Made by a program: the position numbers and the translations under genes | Shown: positions 7,434 through 15,709 of the stretch, in pieces | Layout of the letters: every line of letters starts with the position of its first letter | Position numbering within the stretch: position 1 is the stretch's first letter | The notes under the pieces: model-generated | Database searches by the model: none | What the model saw: only the letters and a program-made list of their open reading frames with translations | Told to the model about the DNA's origin: nothing | Origin: Pseudomonadota bacterium | GTDB taxonomy: Bacteria > Pseudomonadota > Gammaproteobacteria > Burkholderiales > Burkholderiaceae_C | DNA length: 58,480 nt | Direction of reading: 5' to 3' | NCBI GenBank assembly: GCA_021847345.1 | Contig: JAJZTW010000008.1 | Location: forward strand, 17,114-75,593

Positions 7434-8635
7434 CCCCGGGCGCGCAGGGCGAGGCGCGCAGGCACGAGCCCCGCGCCATGCGCGTGGACCTGGTGTACTT
7501 CAACGCCGGCGGCGGCCACCGGGCATCGGCGCTGGCGCTGCAGCAGGCGATTGCCGAGTCCGGGCTGGGCTGGGACGTGCGCCTGGTCAACCTCACCGAG
7601 GTGCTGGACCCGGGCGGCACGCTGCGCAGGCGCGCCTTCTCGCCCGAGGACTACTACAACGCCCGTCTGGCGCATGGCCTGACCCTGGGCCTGCGCACCG
7701 AGTTGCGCGTGCTGCAGGCGCTGATCCACCTGCTGCATCCGAGCCTGGTGCGCGCGCTGCGCCAGCATTGGCTGCGCAGCCAGCCCGACCTCGTGGTCTC
7801 GCTGATCCCGAACTTCAACCGCGCGCTGTACGACAGCCTGTGCGCCACGCTGCCCGGGGTCGCGTACGTCACGGTGCTCACCGACCTGGCCGACCATCCG
7901 CCGCATTTCTGGATCGAGCCCGGACAGGCGCAGCACCTGGTGTGCGGCACCGAGCACGCGGTGCACCAGGCGTTGCAGGCGGGGTACCCGCCCGAGCGCG
8001 TGCATGCCACGTCGGGCATGATCCTGCGCCCCGATTTCTATCGCCTGGCCGCCGGTTTCGACCAGGCGGCGCAACGCGCCGCCAACGGCCTGGAGCCGGG
8101 GCGCCCGACCGGGGTGGTGATGTTCGGCGGCCATGGAGCGCGCGCGATGGTGTCGATCGCCGAACGCCTCGACGACGTGCAGCTCATCCTGCTGTGCGGG
8201 CACAACCAGCGCCTCGCCGAGCGCCTGCGGGCGCAACCGGCGCGCGCGCCGCGCCTGGTGCTGGGCTTCACGCAGCAGGTCGCCGAGGTGTTGCGCATGG
8301 GGGACTTCTTCATCGGCAAGCCGGGGCCGGGCAGCCTCAGCGAGGCGCTGCACCTCGGTCTGCCCGTGGTGGTCACGCGCAACGCCTGGACCATGCCGCA
8401 GGAGCGCTACAACACGCAGTGGGTGCGCGAGCGCGGGCTCGGGCTGGTGCTGCCGTCGTTCCGCGACATCGCTCCCGCCGTGCGGCAGCTGCTGGGCGAC
8501 CTGCCCGGCTACCGCGCGCGCGTGGCCGGGCTGCGAAACCGTGCGGTGTTCGAGCTGCCGCCGCTGCTCGAGCGCATCGCGCAGGCCGCCGCCGCCGGGC
8601 GCGCCGACAGCTCGCGCGCGGTAGCCGCGGCCTGA
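7430..8635 (+). CDS. MGDG-synthase-like family 28 glycosyltransferase
   Basis: A 401-residue GT-B glycosyltransferase. The N-terminal VDLVYFNAGGGHRASALAL is the acceptor-side glycine loop of the MGDG synthase/MurG-like group. The C-terminal GKPGPGSLSEALHLGLPVVV, followed by an asparagine-rich NAWTMPQERYN, is the nucleotide-sugar binding signature. It has no signal peptide and probably works at the inner face of the inner membrane on a lipid acceptor; the acceptor and sugar are not readable. Its ATG overlaps the ABC ATPase stop (ATGA), so it is expressed with the transporter. An alternative start at 7478 (MRVDLVYF) would remove 16 nonconserved residues and may be the true one. A convergent diiron gene follows. 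Confidence 0.82.
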   Translation: MTPGAQGEARRHEPRAMRVDLVYFNAGGGHRASALALQQAIAESGLGWDVRLVNLTEVLDPGGTLRRRAFSPEDYYNARLAHGLTLGLRTELRVLQALIHLLHPSLVRALRQHWLRSQPDLVVSLIPNFNRALYDSLCATLPGVAYVTVLTDLADHPPHFWIEPGQAQHLVCGTEHAVHQALQAGYPPERVHATSGMILRPDFYRLAAGFDQAAQRAANGLEPGRPTGVVMFGGHGARAMVSIAERLDDVQLILLCGHNQRLAERLRAQPARAPRLVLGFTQQVAEVLRMGDFFIGKPGPGSLSEALHLGLPVVVTRNAWTMPQERYNTQWVRERGLGLVLPSFRDIAPAVRQLLGDLPGYRARVAGLRNRAVFELPPLLERIAQAAAAGRADSSRAVAAA

Positions 8636-8644
8636 GCCAGGGCT

Positions 8645-8664
8645 GCGGGCGCAAGCAGGCCCGC
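8645..8664. terminator. Hairpin between convergent glycosyltransferase and diiron genes
   Basis: GCGGGC at 8645-8650 pairs with GCCCGC at 8659-8664 across an 8-nt loop. It occupies most of the 31-bp gap between two convergent genes, a position consistent with a bidirectional terminator. There is no T-tract. Confidence 0.4.
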
Positions 8665-8666
8665 CG

Positions 8667-9500
8667 TCAGTGCAGCAGCACGCGGCGCGCCAGCATGCTG
8701 AGCGGGCGCTCGGCCCAGCGCTGCACGCGCGGCCCCAGGCCCAGGGGCTTGATGATCATGCGCACCGCGAGCTCGATCGGGAACTCGCCGCGCATGCGCT
8801 CGAACACCTGCTGGCGCACGTCCTGCAGCGCCGGCGGCGCCGGGCAGTCGCGCCAGCGCCACGCCGCGGCGTGGCGCAGCGCGACGTCGGCGTCGCTGCG
8901 CCGCAGTTCCGCGATGCGCCGCCACAACGCCGCCATGACCTGCGTCCGCCCCAGGCCCTCGCTGCGGCGGTACTGCAGGAAGCGCTGGTAGAAGTGCTTG
9001 TAGTGCTGCACCTCGTCGGTGCGTATGCGCCAGGTCAGGTCGCGCAGCACGGGCTCGCCGCACAGCGCGTTGAGCGCCTGGTAGTAGGTCGTGGTGCCCA
9101 TCTCGACCATGCAGCGCGCGACCAGTTCGCGCCCGCGCGACGGCTCGAGTTCGTCGAGGGTGCACAGCGAAGAGTATTCGGCGAAGAAATCGGCGAACGC
9201 CGCGCTCCAGTCGAAATCGGGCCAGACATGCTCGACGTAGGCGCGCAGCGCGCGGCCGTGCTGCAGTTCCTCGGGTTCCCACTGCCGCGCGAGCCAGGAC
9301 TCGAATTCGCCGTCCCCGGCGAAATAGTCGAGCAGGTTGCGCGTGTAGAGGTCCGTGCCGCTCTCGATGAACGATGCGCTGCATACGAGCAGGAAGATGT
9401 CGTCCCGCGACGCGACGGCCTCGCGGTCCACGGCCTGCAGGTCCAGGTCCTCGAGGCGCCAGCGCAACGTGGGTGCCGCACTGGTCATGGATGGTGACAT
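8667..9500 (-). CDS. Ferritin-like diiron protein (acyl-ACP desaturase/AurF-like fold)
   Basis: A 277-residue soluble protein with the ligand set of a non-haem diiron four-helix bundle: E46 (FIESGTD), E78-x-x-H81 (EELQH), E133 (MVEMGTTTYY) and E163-x-x-H166 (DEVQH). The two ExxH motifs spaced about 85 residues apart match acyl-ACP desaturase and related oxygenases better than ferritin, whose spacing differs. The chemistry, such as desaturation, hydroxylation or N-oxygenation, cannot be told from sequence. The C-terminal 60 residues are basic and may aid membrane or partner binding. AGGAGCG lies about 6 nt before the ATG at 9500, so I prefer this start over upstream ones. It is convergent with a lipid-type glycosyltransferase, suggesting but not proving a lipid link. 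Confidence 0.78.
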   Translation of the reverse strand: MSPSMTSAAPTLRWRLEDLDLQAVDREAVASRDDIFLLVCSASFIESGTDLYTRNLLDYFAGDGEFESWLARQWEPEELQHGRALRAYVEHVWPDFDWSAAFADFFAEYSSLCTLDELEPSRGRELVARCMVEMGTTTYYQALNALCGEPVLRDLTWRIRTDEVQHYKHFYQRFLQYRRSEGLGRTQVMAALWRRIAELRRSDADVALRHAAAWRWRDCPAPPALQDVRQQVFERMRGEFPIELAVRMIIKPLGLGPRVQRWAERPLSMLARRVLLH

Positions 9501-9757
9501 GGCGTTCGCTCCTGGAATGCGTGGATGGTTGCACGGCCGGGAGCTGCGCGGCGCATGGCGCCCGGCTCTGCCGGCTTGTTCCTTTCCTCCCCGCATGGCG
9601 CGCGGCATCGAGGTGGTTTCGCGCGCTGCTGGTTCGCACGCGCGAGCGCCGTGACGGCGCAATTTCACCTCAGGCTGCCGATGGATTCATGTCCTACACT
9701 GCCAGTAGCTATTGTGCCCCGTCCGGCACGTGATTGCCCGAACAGGAGATTCCCATC

Positions 9758-10420
9758 ATGCTGCAACGAAGCCTTGCCGCCGCGGCTGCCGTGTCCGTGC
9801 TGCTCGCCGGCTGCGCCAACATGAACCAGTCCCAGACCGCTACCGCGCAGGGAGCCGGGATCGGCGCCGCCGCCGGCGCGGTGATCGGTGCGCTGACCGC
9901 CGGCGGCAACACCGGCAGCAGCGCCATGCAGGGCGCCGCGCTGGGCGCGGCCGTGGGCGCCGCCGGCGGCTACCTGTGGAACCGCCATCTGGAACAGCAG
10001 AAGCAGCAGATGCAGCAGGCCACCGCCGGTACCGGCGTGCAGGTGGCGCAGACCGCGGACAACCGGCTGCGCATCGGCGTTCCTGCCGACGCCGGTTTTT
10101 CCACTGGAAGCGCGACCCTGAACCCGCGCATGTACCCGGTGCTGGACCAGCTCGCGCAGGGCTTGCGCGCCAACCCTGGCGAGACCGTGCAGGTGCTGGG
10201 TTTCACCGACAGCACCGGCTCGGACGCGATCAACTACCCCCTGTCGCAAAACCGCGCGCAGACGGTGAAGAACTTCCTGGTGTCGCGCGGAGTTGCGCCG
10301 CAGACCATCACGGTGCAGGGCCTGGGCCCGAGCCAGCCGGTGGCGAGCAACGCCACGCCCGAGGGCCGGGCGATGAACCGGCGGGTCGAGATCTACGTGG
10401 CGCAGCCCGCGGGGCGCTGA
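9758..10420 (+). CDS. OmpA-family lipoprotein with glycine-zipper N-terminus
   Basis: A 220-residue outer-membrane-linked lipoprotein. The signal peptide ends in the lipobox LLAGC (Cys near residue 19). A glycine-zipper segment follows (about 32-75, GAGIGAAAGAVIGAL then GAALGAAVGAAGG), then a linker rich in Gln, then an OmpA C-terminal peptidoglycan-binding domain (about 105-215). In that domain LGFTDSTGS and LSQNRAQTVKNFLVSRGV carry the diaminopimelate-binding Asp and Arg positions. It resembles YiaD-like proteins and should tether the outer membrane to the cell wall. AGGAGA at 9744-9749 precedes the ATG by 8 nt and rules out the earlier in-frame ATG at 9734. Confidence 0.9.
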   Translation: MLQRSLAAAAAVSVLLAGCANMNQSQTATAQGAGIGAAAGAVIGALTAGGNTGSSAMQGAALGAAVGAAGGYLWNRHLEQQKQQMQQATAGTGVQVAQTADNRLRIGVPADAGFSTGSATLNPRMYPVLDQLAQGLRANPGETVQVLGFTDSTGSDAINYPLSQNRAQTVKNFLVSRGVAPQTITVQGLGPSQPVASNATPEGRAMNRRVEIYVAQPAGR

Positions 10421-10424
10421 AGCG

Positions 10425-10472
10425 GCCCGCAAGTCCGGGAGGCAGGGGCCGAGCCAGCTGCCTCTCGCGGGC
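10425..10472. terminator. Bidirectional stem-loop between convergent genes
   Basis: An inner stem GAGGCAG/CTGCCTC (10439-10445 with 10458-10464) is nested in an outer stem GCCCGC/GCGGGC (10425-10430 with 10467-10472). It fills the gap between the convergent OmpA-lipoprotein and nitrilase genes and is a plausible terminator for both, without a clear T-tract. Confidence 0.55.
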
Positions 10473-10479
10473 TGCTGGC

Positions 10480-11286
10480 TCAGCCCATGCGCCGGTGCTG
10501 CAGCGCCGGCAGGCTGGCGCGCCACGACGCGATTCGCTCGCTTTCGATGTCGGCGGTGATCACGCCCTCGCCTTCCGCCAGCATCGCCAGCACCTCGCCC
10601 CAGGGGTCGATGATCATCGAATGGCCCCAGGTGCGGCGCCCGTTGGCATGGCGCCCGCCTTGCGCGCTCGCCACCACGTAGGCCAGGTTCTCGATGGCGC
10701 GCGCGCGCAGCAGGATCTCCCAGTGCTTCTCGCCGGTGGTGTAGGTGAACGCGGCCGGGACCAGGAAGGCGTCGCACGGCGACGGCTGCGACAGCGCGCG
10801 GTACAGCTCGGGAAAGCGCAGGTCGTAGCAGATCGACAGGCCGATGCGCAGCCCGTCGGCGTCGAAGGCCGCGGGGTTGTCGCCGGGGGCGATGGTGTCG
10901 GCCTCGGCGTAGCGCTCGTTGCCGCGCTCGAACGCGAACAGATGCATCTTGTCGTAGCGCGCGACCATGCGGCCGTCGGGGCCGAAGGCGATGGTGCTGT
11001 TGTACACGCGATCGGGTTGCGGGCACTGCAGCGGCAGCGAGCCGCCGACCACCCACATGCCATGGCGCGCCGCGGCTTGCGACAGCATCTGCTGCACCGG
11101 GCCGCTGCCCGGGGCCTCGGCGAAGCGCGTCTTGCTCATGCCGGGCTGCTCCATGACGCAGAAGTACTCGGGCAGCACGGCCAGCGACGCGCCGCGGCGC
11201 GCGGCCTCGTCGAGCAGCGCGTCGGCGCGAGCCAGGTTGTGGTCGAGGTCGGTGGAGGAGACGACTTGCAGGGCAGCGACACGCAT
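10480..11286 (-). CDS. Nitrilase-superfamily carbon-nitrogen hydrolase (deaminated glutathione amidase-like)
   Basis: A 268-residue cytosolic amidohydrolase. The catalytic triad is visible: Glu in LAVLPEYF, Lys in RYDKMHLF and Cys in [13 protein letters not shown]. The CYDLRFPE context and the size match the Nit1/YbeM branch, whose known activity is hydrolysis of deaminated glutathione. Beta-ureidopropionase-like roles are less likely. The ATG at 11286 starts with the family's MRVAALQ strand. It lies 80 bp downstream of yhdP on the same strand, a pairing common in betaproteobacteria, so the two may share a transcript. The frame remains open far upstream by chance, as is usual in GC-rich DNA. 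Confidence 0.87.
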   Translation of the reverse strand: MRVAALQVVSSTDLDHNLARADALLDEAARRGASLAVLPEYFCVMEQPGMSKTRFAEAPGSGPVQQMLSQAAARHGMWVVGGSLPLQCPQPDRVYNSTIAFGPDGRMVARYDKMHLFAFERGNERYAEADTIAPGDNPAAFDADGLRIGLSICYDLRFPELYRALSQPSPCDAFLVPAAFTYTTGEKHWEILLRARAIENLAYVVASAQGGRHANGRRTWGHSMIIDPWGEVLAMLAEGEGVITADIESERIASWRASLPALQHRRMG

Positions 11287-11366
11287 GGGGGACTCCGCGG
11301 GAATCTGGGGCGACAGGGGCGACAGGGACGACAGGGACGACGGGGGCTGCGGGGACGGCAGGGGCC

Positions 11367-14300
11367 TCACGGGGCGGGTGCCGATGCCTGGCCTCGCGGG
11401 GCTTGCGGTTCGCGTTGGCTTCGCACCTCCGGTTGGGTCCAGGTTCCGGTGATGTGATAGCCGTAGGTCAGCGCTTTCATCAGCGGCTCGCGCGCGATCA
11501 GCTGGGCGATGAAGGTGCCCAGGCCGATCGCCGGGTTGATCAGCGCGTAGGCCAGTGACGCGGTACCGGCGTTGATGTCGGGGACGACGACCACGTACAG
11601 GTCCTGGGTCTCGCGCGCGAGGTCGGCCGAGCCGTCGATGAACACCGTCGCCGACAGCCCGGTCATGCGGAAATTGTTGGTGGTCGCGACGCCGTTCTGC
11701 AGCTGAACGTCGGCCCCCACCTTGTCGAAGGCAAAGCCCTGGGAGAATATATCCCGGAAATTGAACATCAGGCGCTGCGGCAGGCTTTGCAGGCTGAGCA
11801 CGCCCAGCAGCTTGGAGATGCCCTGGTCGGCCTTCAGGAACTGGCCCTGGCCCAGGTTCAGGTTGAACTGCCCGGACAGGGTCGGGTAGTTGAGCGACAG
11901 CGGCGAGCCCAGCCACGACACGGTGCCTTCCATCACCCCCTTGCCGCCCTTGAGCAGCCCGGGCTTGCCCAGGCGCGCAAGCAGCGAGCCGGCGTTGGCG
12001 ATGTCGAGCCGGAAGCCCAGCGACATGCGGTGGGGCGCGGCGGCGCCGCTGGCGGTCGGGCTCCAGTTGCCGATGGCCGTCAGCACGGCGTCGCCCGAGC
12101 TCAGGCGCACGTTGTCGAGCTGCCATTGGCGCGCGCTGCCGCGTCCACGGTTGTCGGCGCGCAATTGCAGCGAGTCGAAATGGTGGCCGTGAATCACCAC
12201 GTTGCGCGCCTGGAGGTCGATCGCGGGCAGGCTGCGCGGCTGCTCGTCGAGCAGGCGCTCGACGTCGCTGTCGGCGCTTTGCGGAAGTTCCATGTGGCTC
12301 AGGCGCGCGCTGACGCTGCCCGGGGCGTCGCCCGCCCCCATGCGCCAGGTCACCGAGCCGTCGAGCTGGCTGCTGTGCAGGTTGGCCTGCCAGGTCGAGC
12401 CCGTGCGCGTGGCGCCCAGCACGACGTCGTCGAACCTGCGGTTGGCCACCGTCAGGTGCGCCACGCGCAGCGACAGCAGGCCGGGCATCCAGGAGTTGGG
12501 CGATGAGCCTTGGGCGGAGCCCGCCGACGGGCTCGCCAGCGCCTGGCGCCAGGCATCGACGTCGAGCACCGGAAGGTCCACGTTGGCCTGCACGCCGCTG
12601 TCCGGATGCGCCAGTGCCGCCTGCGGCCCCAGCGCGATGGCCGCCTGCTGCCAGCGTGGCGCCGAGCCGTTGCCGTCGTCGAGCAGCGTACCCTGGGCTC
12701 GCAGGTCGCCGCCGAGGTCGAGCTGCCACTGCTCGGCCGGCGCTCCCGCGGAATCCACGCTGACGCGCAGCGCCTCGCTCGCCTGCGCCGCCTTGCCCAG
12801 CGGCGGCGGCAGGTCGATTCCCAGTCCGTCGAGCCGGCTGCGCAATTCCACGCGGGGGTTGGCCTGCCCCGGCGCGGCATCGACGCTCACGGTGAACGCG
12901 CTGCTGCCGTGCAGGCGAGCGAGCAGCGGCCGCCAGGCGCGCATCTGCGGCAGCTCGCGCAGCGACGCCATGGCCGCCTGCCCCTGTGCCTGCAAGCTCA
13001 ATCCCTTGCCCGGCGCCAGGCCGCCGCGCAGTTGCAGCGCGGCGCCGGCGAAGGCATCGGCATCGAGGCTCATGCGAAAGCCCTGTTGGGTGAAGTCCAC
13101 CTGACCGCGCACGCCGTCCAGCGGGGGCAGCGCGGGCAGGTATTCGACATGGTCGCCGAGGAACTGCAGTCGTCCGCGAACACGGGCGTCGGCGAGGTGC
13201 TGCAGCGGCAGGGTCAGCGCGAGGTCGAGGCGCAACGGTCCGCTGGCGCTGCTGCGGGTGAGGGCATGCGCGAGCGCAGCGTCGAGCGGCGAGTGGCGCA
13301 GGTAGCGCAGCGCCTCGCCGGCCTGCGCGCGCACTTCCCCGCGCGCCTCGAGTACCGGGCGCCGGTAGTCGGCCAGCTGCAGTTGCACGCCCTGCAGCGA
13401 CGCCGACCCCACCCGCGCGGTGATGCCCCGCGCCGAGATGCCGCGGGACGTGAAGGTGACGCTGCCGTCGATGTCCCGGAATTCCGGCCAGACGGCGTTG
13501 GCGGCGACGTCGGCGGAAGTGGCTTGGCGGCCCTTCGGCAGCAGCTGGCGCGGCACGGCGTTGAACACCCCGTCGCGAATTCGCGCGTCGACCCGGAACA
13601 CGCCGCTGCCGGGCTGTTCGAAGGGAAATCGCGCCAGCGGCCCGCGCACGACGAAGCGCACGTCGCTGGAGCTGCCCCCGGCGATGGCGCTGCGCAGGTA
13701 GTCGCGCGTGGCGTGGTCGAGGGTCAGCGGCAGGTAGCGCGGCACGGCGCGCGCATCGGCGCGGGTCAGGTGCGCATCCAGGTCGAGCAGGCCGGGGCCG
13801 TCTGCCTGCGTGGTGTAGTGCAGGTTGACCGTGCCCGACGCGTCCGGGGTGTCGAGCTGGATTCGCGAACCCTGCAAGTCCCACTGGCCGTTGCCGCCGC
13901 GACTCCAGCTCAGGCGCGCGTCGAGCGCCTGCACGGGCAGGCGCGGGTCCTCGAACAGGGTCGGCAGCGCGACCGAGCCGGAGCCCATGCGCAGGCGCGC
14001 GTTGCCGCCGTCCTGGTTTGCGTCGAGCGTGAGATCCAGTCCGTCGATTCCCGGCAGTTCGCTGGGCAGGCCGGCCTGTCGCAGTGCGTCGGCAGCGGCC
14101 TGGGTCGTATGCGGCGGCGGCGCCGGGCTGTTCCAGCCCAGGCCGCTGAAGCTCGCCTGCAGGCTGTAGCGAGCCGGCAGCGCCTGTGCACCGCCCCAGG
14201 CGCCCTGCCAGTTCAGGCTGACGTGGTCGACATGGCCATGCGGCTGCAGCGCCAGCAGGCGCGCGCGCCACACCGCGGGCAGCGGCACGTGCCGGGCGAA

Positions 14301-15422
14301 TGCGTCGAGCGCCTGCAGGTCGAAGGGGCCCACGCTGAGGCTGCCGCGCTGCGGCGCGCCCGGCGCCTGCTGCTGGCTCCACTGCAGCTGCGGCGGCGCC
14401 AGCAGCAGTCCGTCGGAGTCGGTCACGCGCAGCCCGGCCAGGTCGAGTTGCCAGCCATGGGTCAGGCGGCGCCATTGGAGGCGTCCGGACAGGGAGCGCA
14501 ACTGCAGCGGCGGCAAGGCGGGGTCGAGTTGTGCGACGAGTTCGCCCAGCGCTGCCACGACGGTCAGGCTTTGCGGCTTGTAGTCGCGTCCGACCTGCAG
14601 CCACGCGCGCAGCGCGCCGCTGCCGCCGCCGAGTTGCGCCGGCAGCTTCACCCAGTGCGACAGCTGGTCGAGGTCGACGCGCGGCAGGTCGGCCCACAGC
14701 TGTCCGTGCCACTCGGCGAAATTCCCGGGGTGGCGGTCGAACCACGGCTGGTGCATGTCCGCGCGCAATTGCAGCAGCTTGCCGCCAGCGCCCGGAGCCT
14801 GCGCCTGCAAGGCCGCGCGGTGGCGCAGCAGGGTATTGCGCAGGTCCAGCTGCACGTGACGCAGGTGCAGCGGCAGCGCGTCGTGCGTCTTGTCGACCCA
14901 GGTGATGTCGCTGTCCTGCACCAGGACCTGGTCCTGCGAGAACAGCCAGTCGGCGAAGCGCTGGCCGGCGCCGCCGGCGGTCGCGCGCAGGTCGATCCGG
15001 ATGCCGCCGATGTCGAGGTGGTCGGCATCCTCGCGGGTGATGTGCAGGTCGGCGCCGCGTATCGCCAGTTGCTCGAAGCTGAGCTGCATGCGCGGCAGGC
15101 TTTTCCACGACGGCAGCGCCTGCACGCTGGCCAGGCGCAACGCGGGGCGGTCGTGGGCGTCGTCGATGACCAGGTCGCGCAAGGTCAGCGTGGGCAGCAG
15201 GCCCTGCCAGCGGCTTTGCACCGAGCCGATATGCACCGGCAGGCCCAGCGCGCGGCTCGAAGCCTGTTCGAGCCAGGGAACGAACTGCTGCGCATTGGGC
15301 AGCACGGCGTAGCGCAGGGTCAGCAGCGACGCGCCCAGCAGCAGGTAGCACACCACCACCAGCGCGATCGCGGCCTCCAGCAGCCGGGTGGCAAGGCGGA
15401 CGGTGAGGTGCAGCGCGGACAC
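11367..15422 (-). CDS. yhdP: YhdP/TamB-class AsmA-like envelope protein
   Basis: About 1350 residues. One N-terminal membrane anchor (ATRLLEAAIALVVVCYLLLG) precedes a very long repetitive beta-strand region. The C-terminal part has typical YhdP phrases, such as GVLSLQSLPQRL, FRDIFSQGFAFD and the closing YHITGTWTQPEV. The family spans the periplasm and takes part in phospholipid movement to the outer membrane; in E. coli YhdP works beside TamB and YdbH. DUF3971-type and AsmA-2-type regions are likely in the middle and C-terminus. I chose the GTG at 15422 because the anchor starts there. An ATG at 15563 would add 47 Pro/Ala-rich residues that do not look conserved. It is divergent from glnE. 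Confidence 0.85.
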   Translation of the reverse strand: MSALHLTVRLATRLLEAAIALVVVCYLLLGASLLTLRYAVLPNAQQFVPWLEQASSRALGLPVHIGSVQSRWQGLLPTLTLRDLVIDDAHDRPALRLASVQALPSWKSLPRMQLSFEQLAIRGADLHITREDADHLDIGGIRIDLRATAGGAGQRFADWLFSQDQVLVQDSDITWVDKTHDALPLHLRHVQLDLRNTLLRHRAALQAQAPGAGGKLLQLRADMHQPWFDRHPGNFAEWHGQLWADLPRVDLDQLSHWVKLPAQLGGGSGALRAWLQVGRDYKPQSLTVVAALGELVAQLDPALPPLQLRSLSGRLQWRRLTHGWQLDLAGLRVTDSDGLLLAPPQLQWSQQQAPGAPQRGSLSVGPFDLQALDAFARHVPLPAVWRARLLALQPHGHVDHVSLNWQGAWGGAQALPARYSLQASFSGLGWNSPAPPPHTTQAAADALRQAGLPSELPGIDGLDLTLDANQDGGNARLRMGSGSVALPTLFEDPRLPVQALDARLSWSRGGNGQWDLQGSRIQLDTPDASGTVNLHYTTQADGPGLLDLDAHLTRADARAVPRYLPLTLDHATRDYLRSAIAGGSSSDVRFVVRGPLARFPFEQPGSGVFRVDARIRDGVFNAVPRQLLPKGRQATSADVAANAVWPEFRDIDGSVTFTSRGISARGITARVGSASLQGVQLQLADYRRPVLEARGEVRAQAGEALRYLRHSPLDAALAHALTRSSASGPLRLDLALTLPLQHLADARVRGRLQFLGDHVEYLPALPPLDGVRGQVDFTQQGFRMSLDADAFAGAALQLRGGLAPGKGLSLQAQGQAAMASLRELPQMRAWRPLLARLHGSSAFTVSVDAAPGQANPRVELRSRLDGLGIDLPPPLGKAAQASEALRVSVDSAGAPAEQWQLDLGGDLRAQGTLLDDGNGSAPRWQQAAIALGPQAALAHPDSGVQANVDLPVLDVDAWRQALASPSAGSAQGSSPNSWMPGLLSLRVAHLTVANRRFDDVVLGATRTGSTWQANLHSSQLDGSVTWRMGAGDAPGSVSARLSHMELPQSADSDVERLLDEQPRSLPAIDLQARNVVIHGHHFDSLQLRADNRGRGSARQWQLDNVRLSSGDAVLTAIGNWSPTASGAAAPHRMSLGFRLDIANAGSLLARLGKPGLLKGGKGVMEGTVSWLGSPLSLNYPTLSGQFNLNLGQGQFLKADQGISKLLGVLSLQSLPQRLMFNFRDIFSQGFAFDKVGADVQLQNGVATTNNFRMTGLSATVFIDGSADLARETQDLYVVVVPDINAGTASLAYALINPAIGLGTFIAQLIAREPLMKALTYGYHITGTWTQPEVRSQREPQAPRGQASAPAP

Positions 15423-15709
15423 GACAGGGCGGCTGGAGGGAAAAAAGGCAGGCGAGGCGTCGACAGGGGGCGCCGGGACGCCTGCTCGCGATGGTAGCCA
15501 AGGAAGTCTCCCCCCGGCAGCGCCTTGGTGCCCGGCCGGGCGGCCGGCGGCCGACTCCTGCACGCCCGGCCGGCGTGCAATATGCTGCGTGCTGAATGCC
15601 CCCGGGTCGGGCCTGGCCCCGCCCGCCCCACGAGGGTCCGGAGCACCGGGGCGGCATCGGTTTTCCTGGAGAGCGCCGCGTATCCAGCGGCAGCCCTTTG
15701 TTATCGCGC

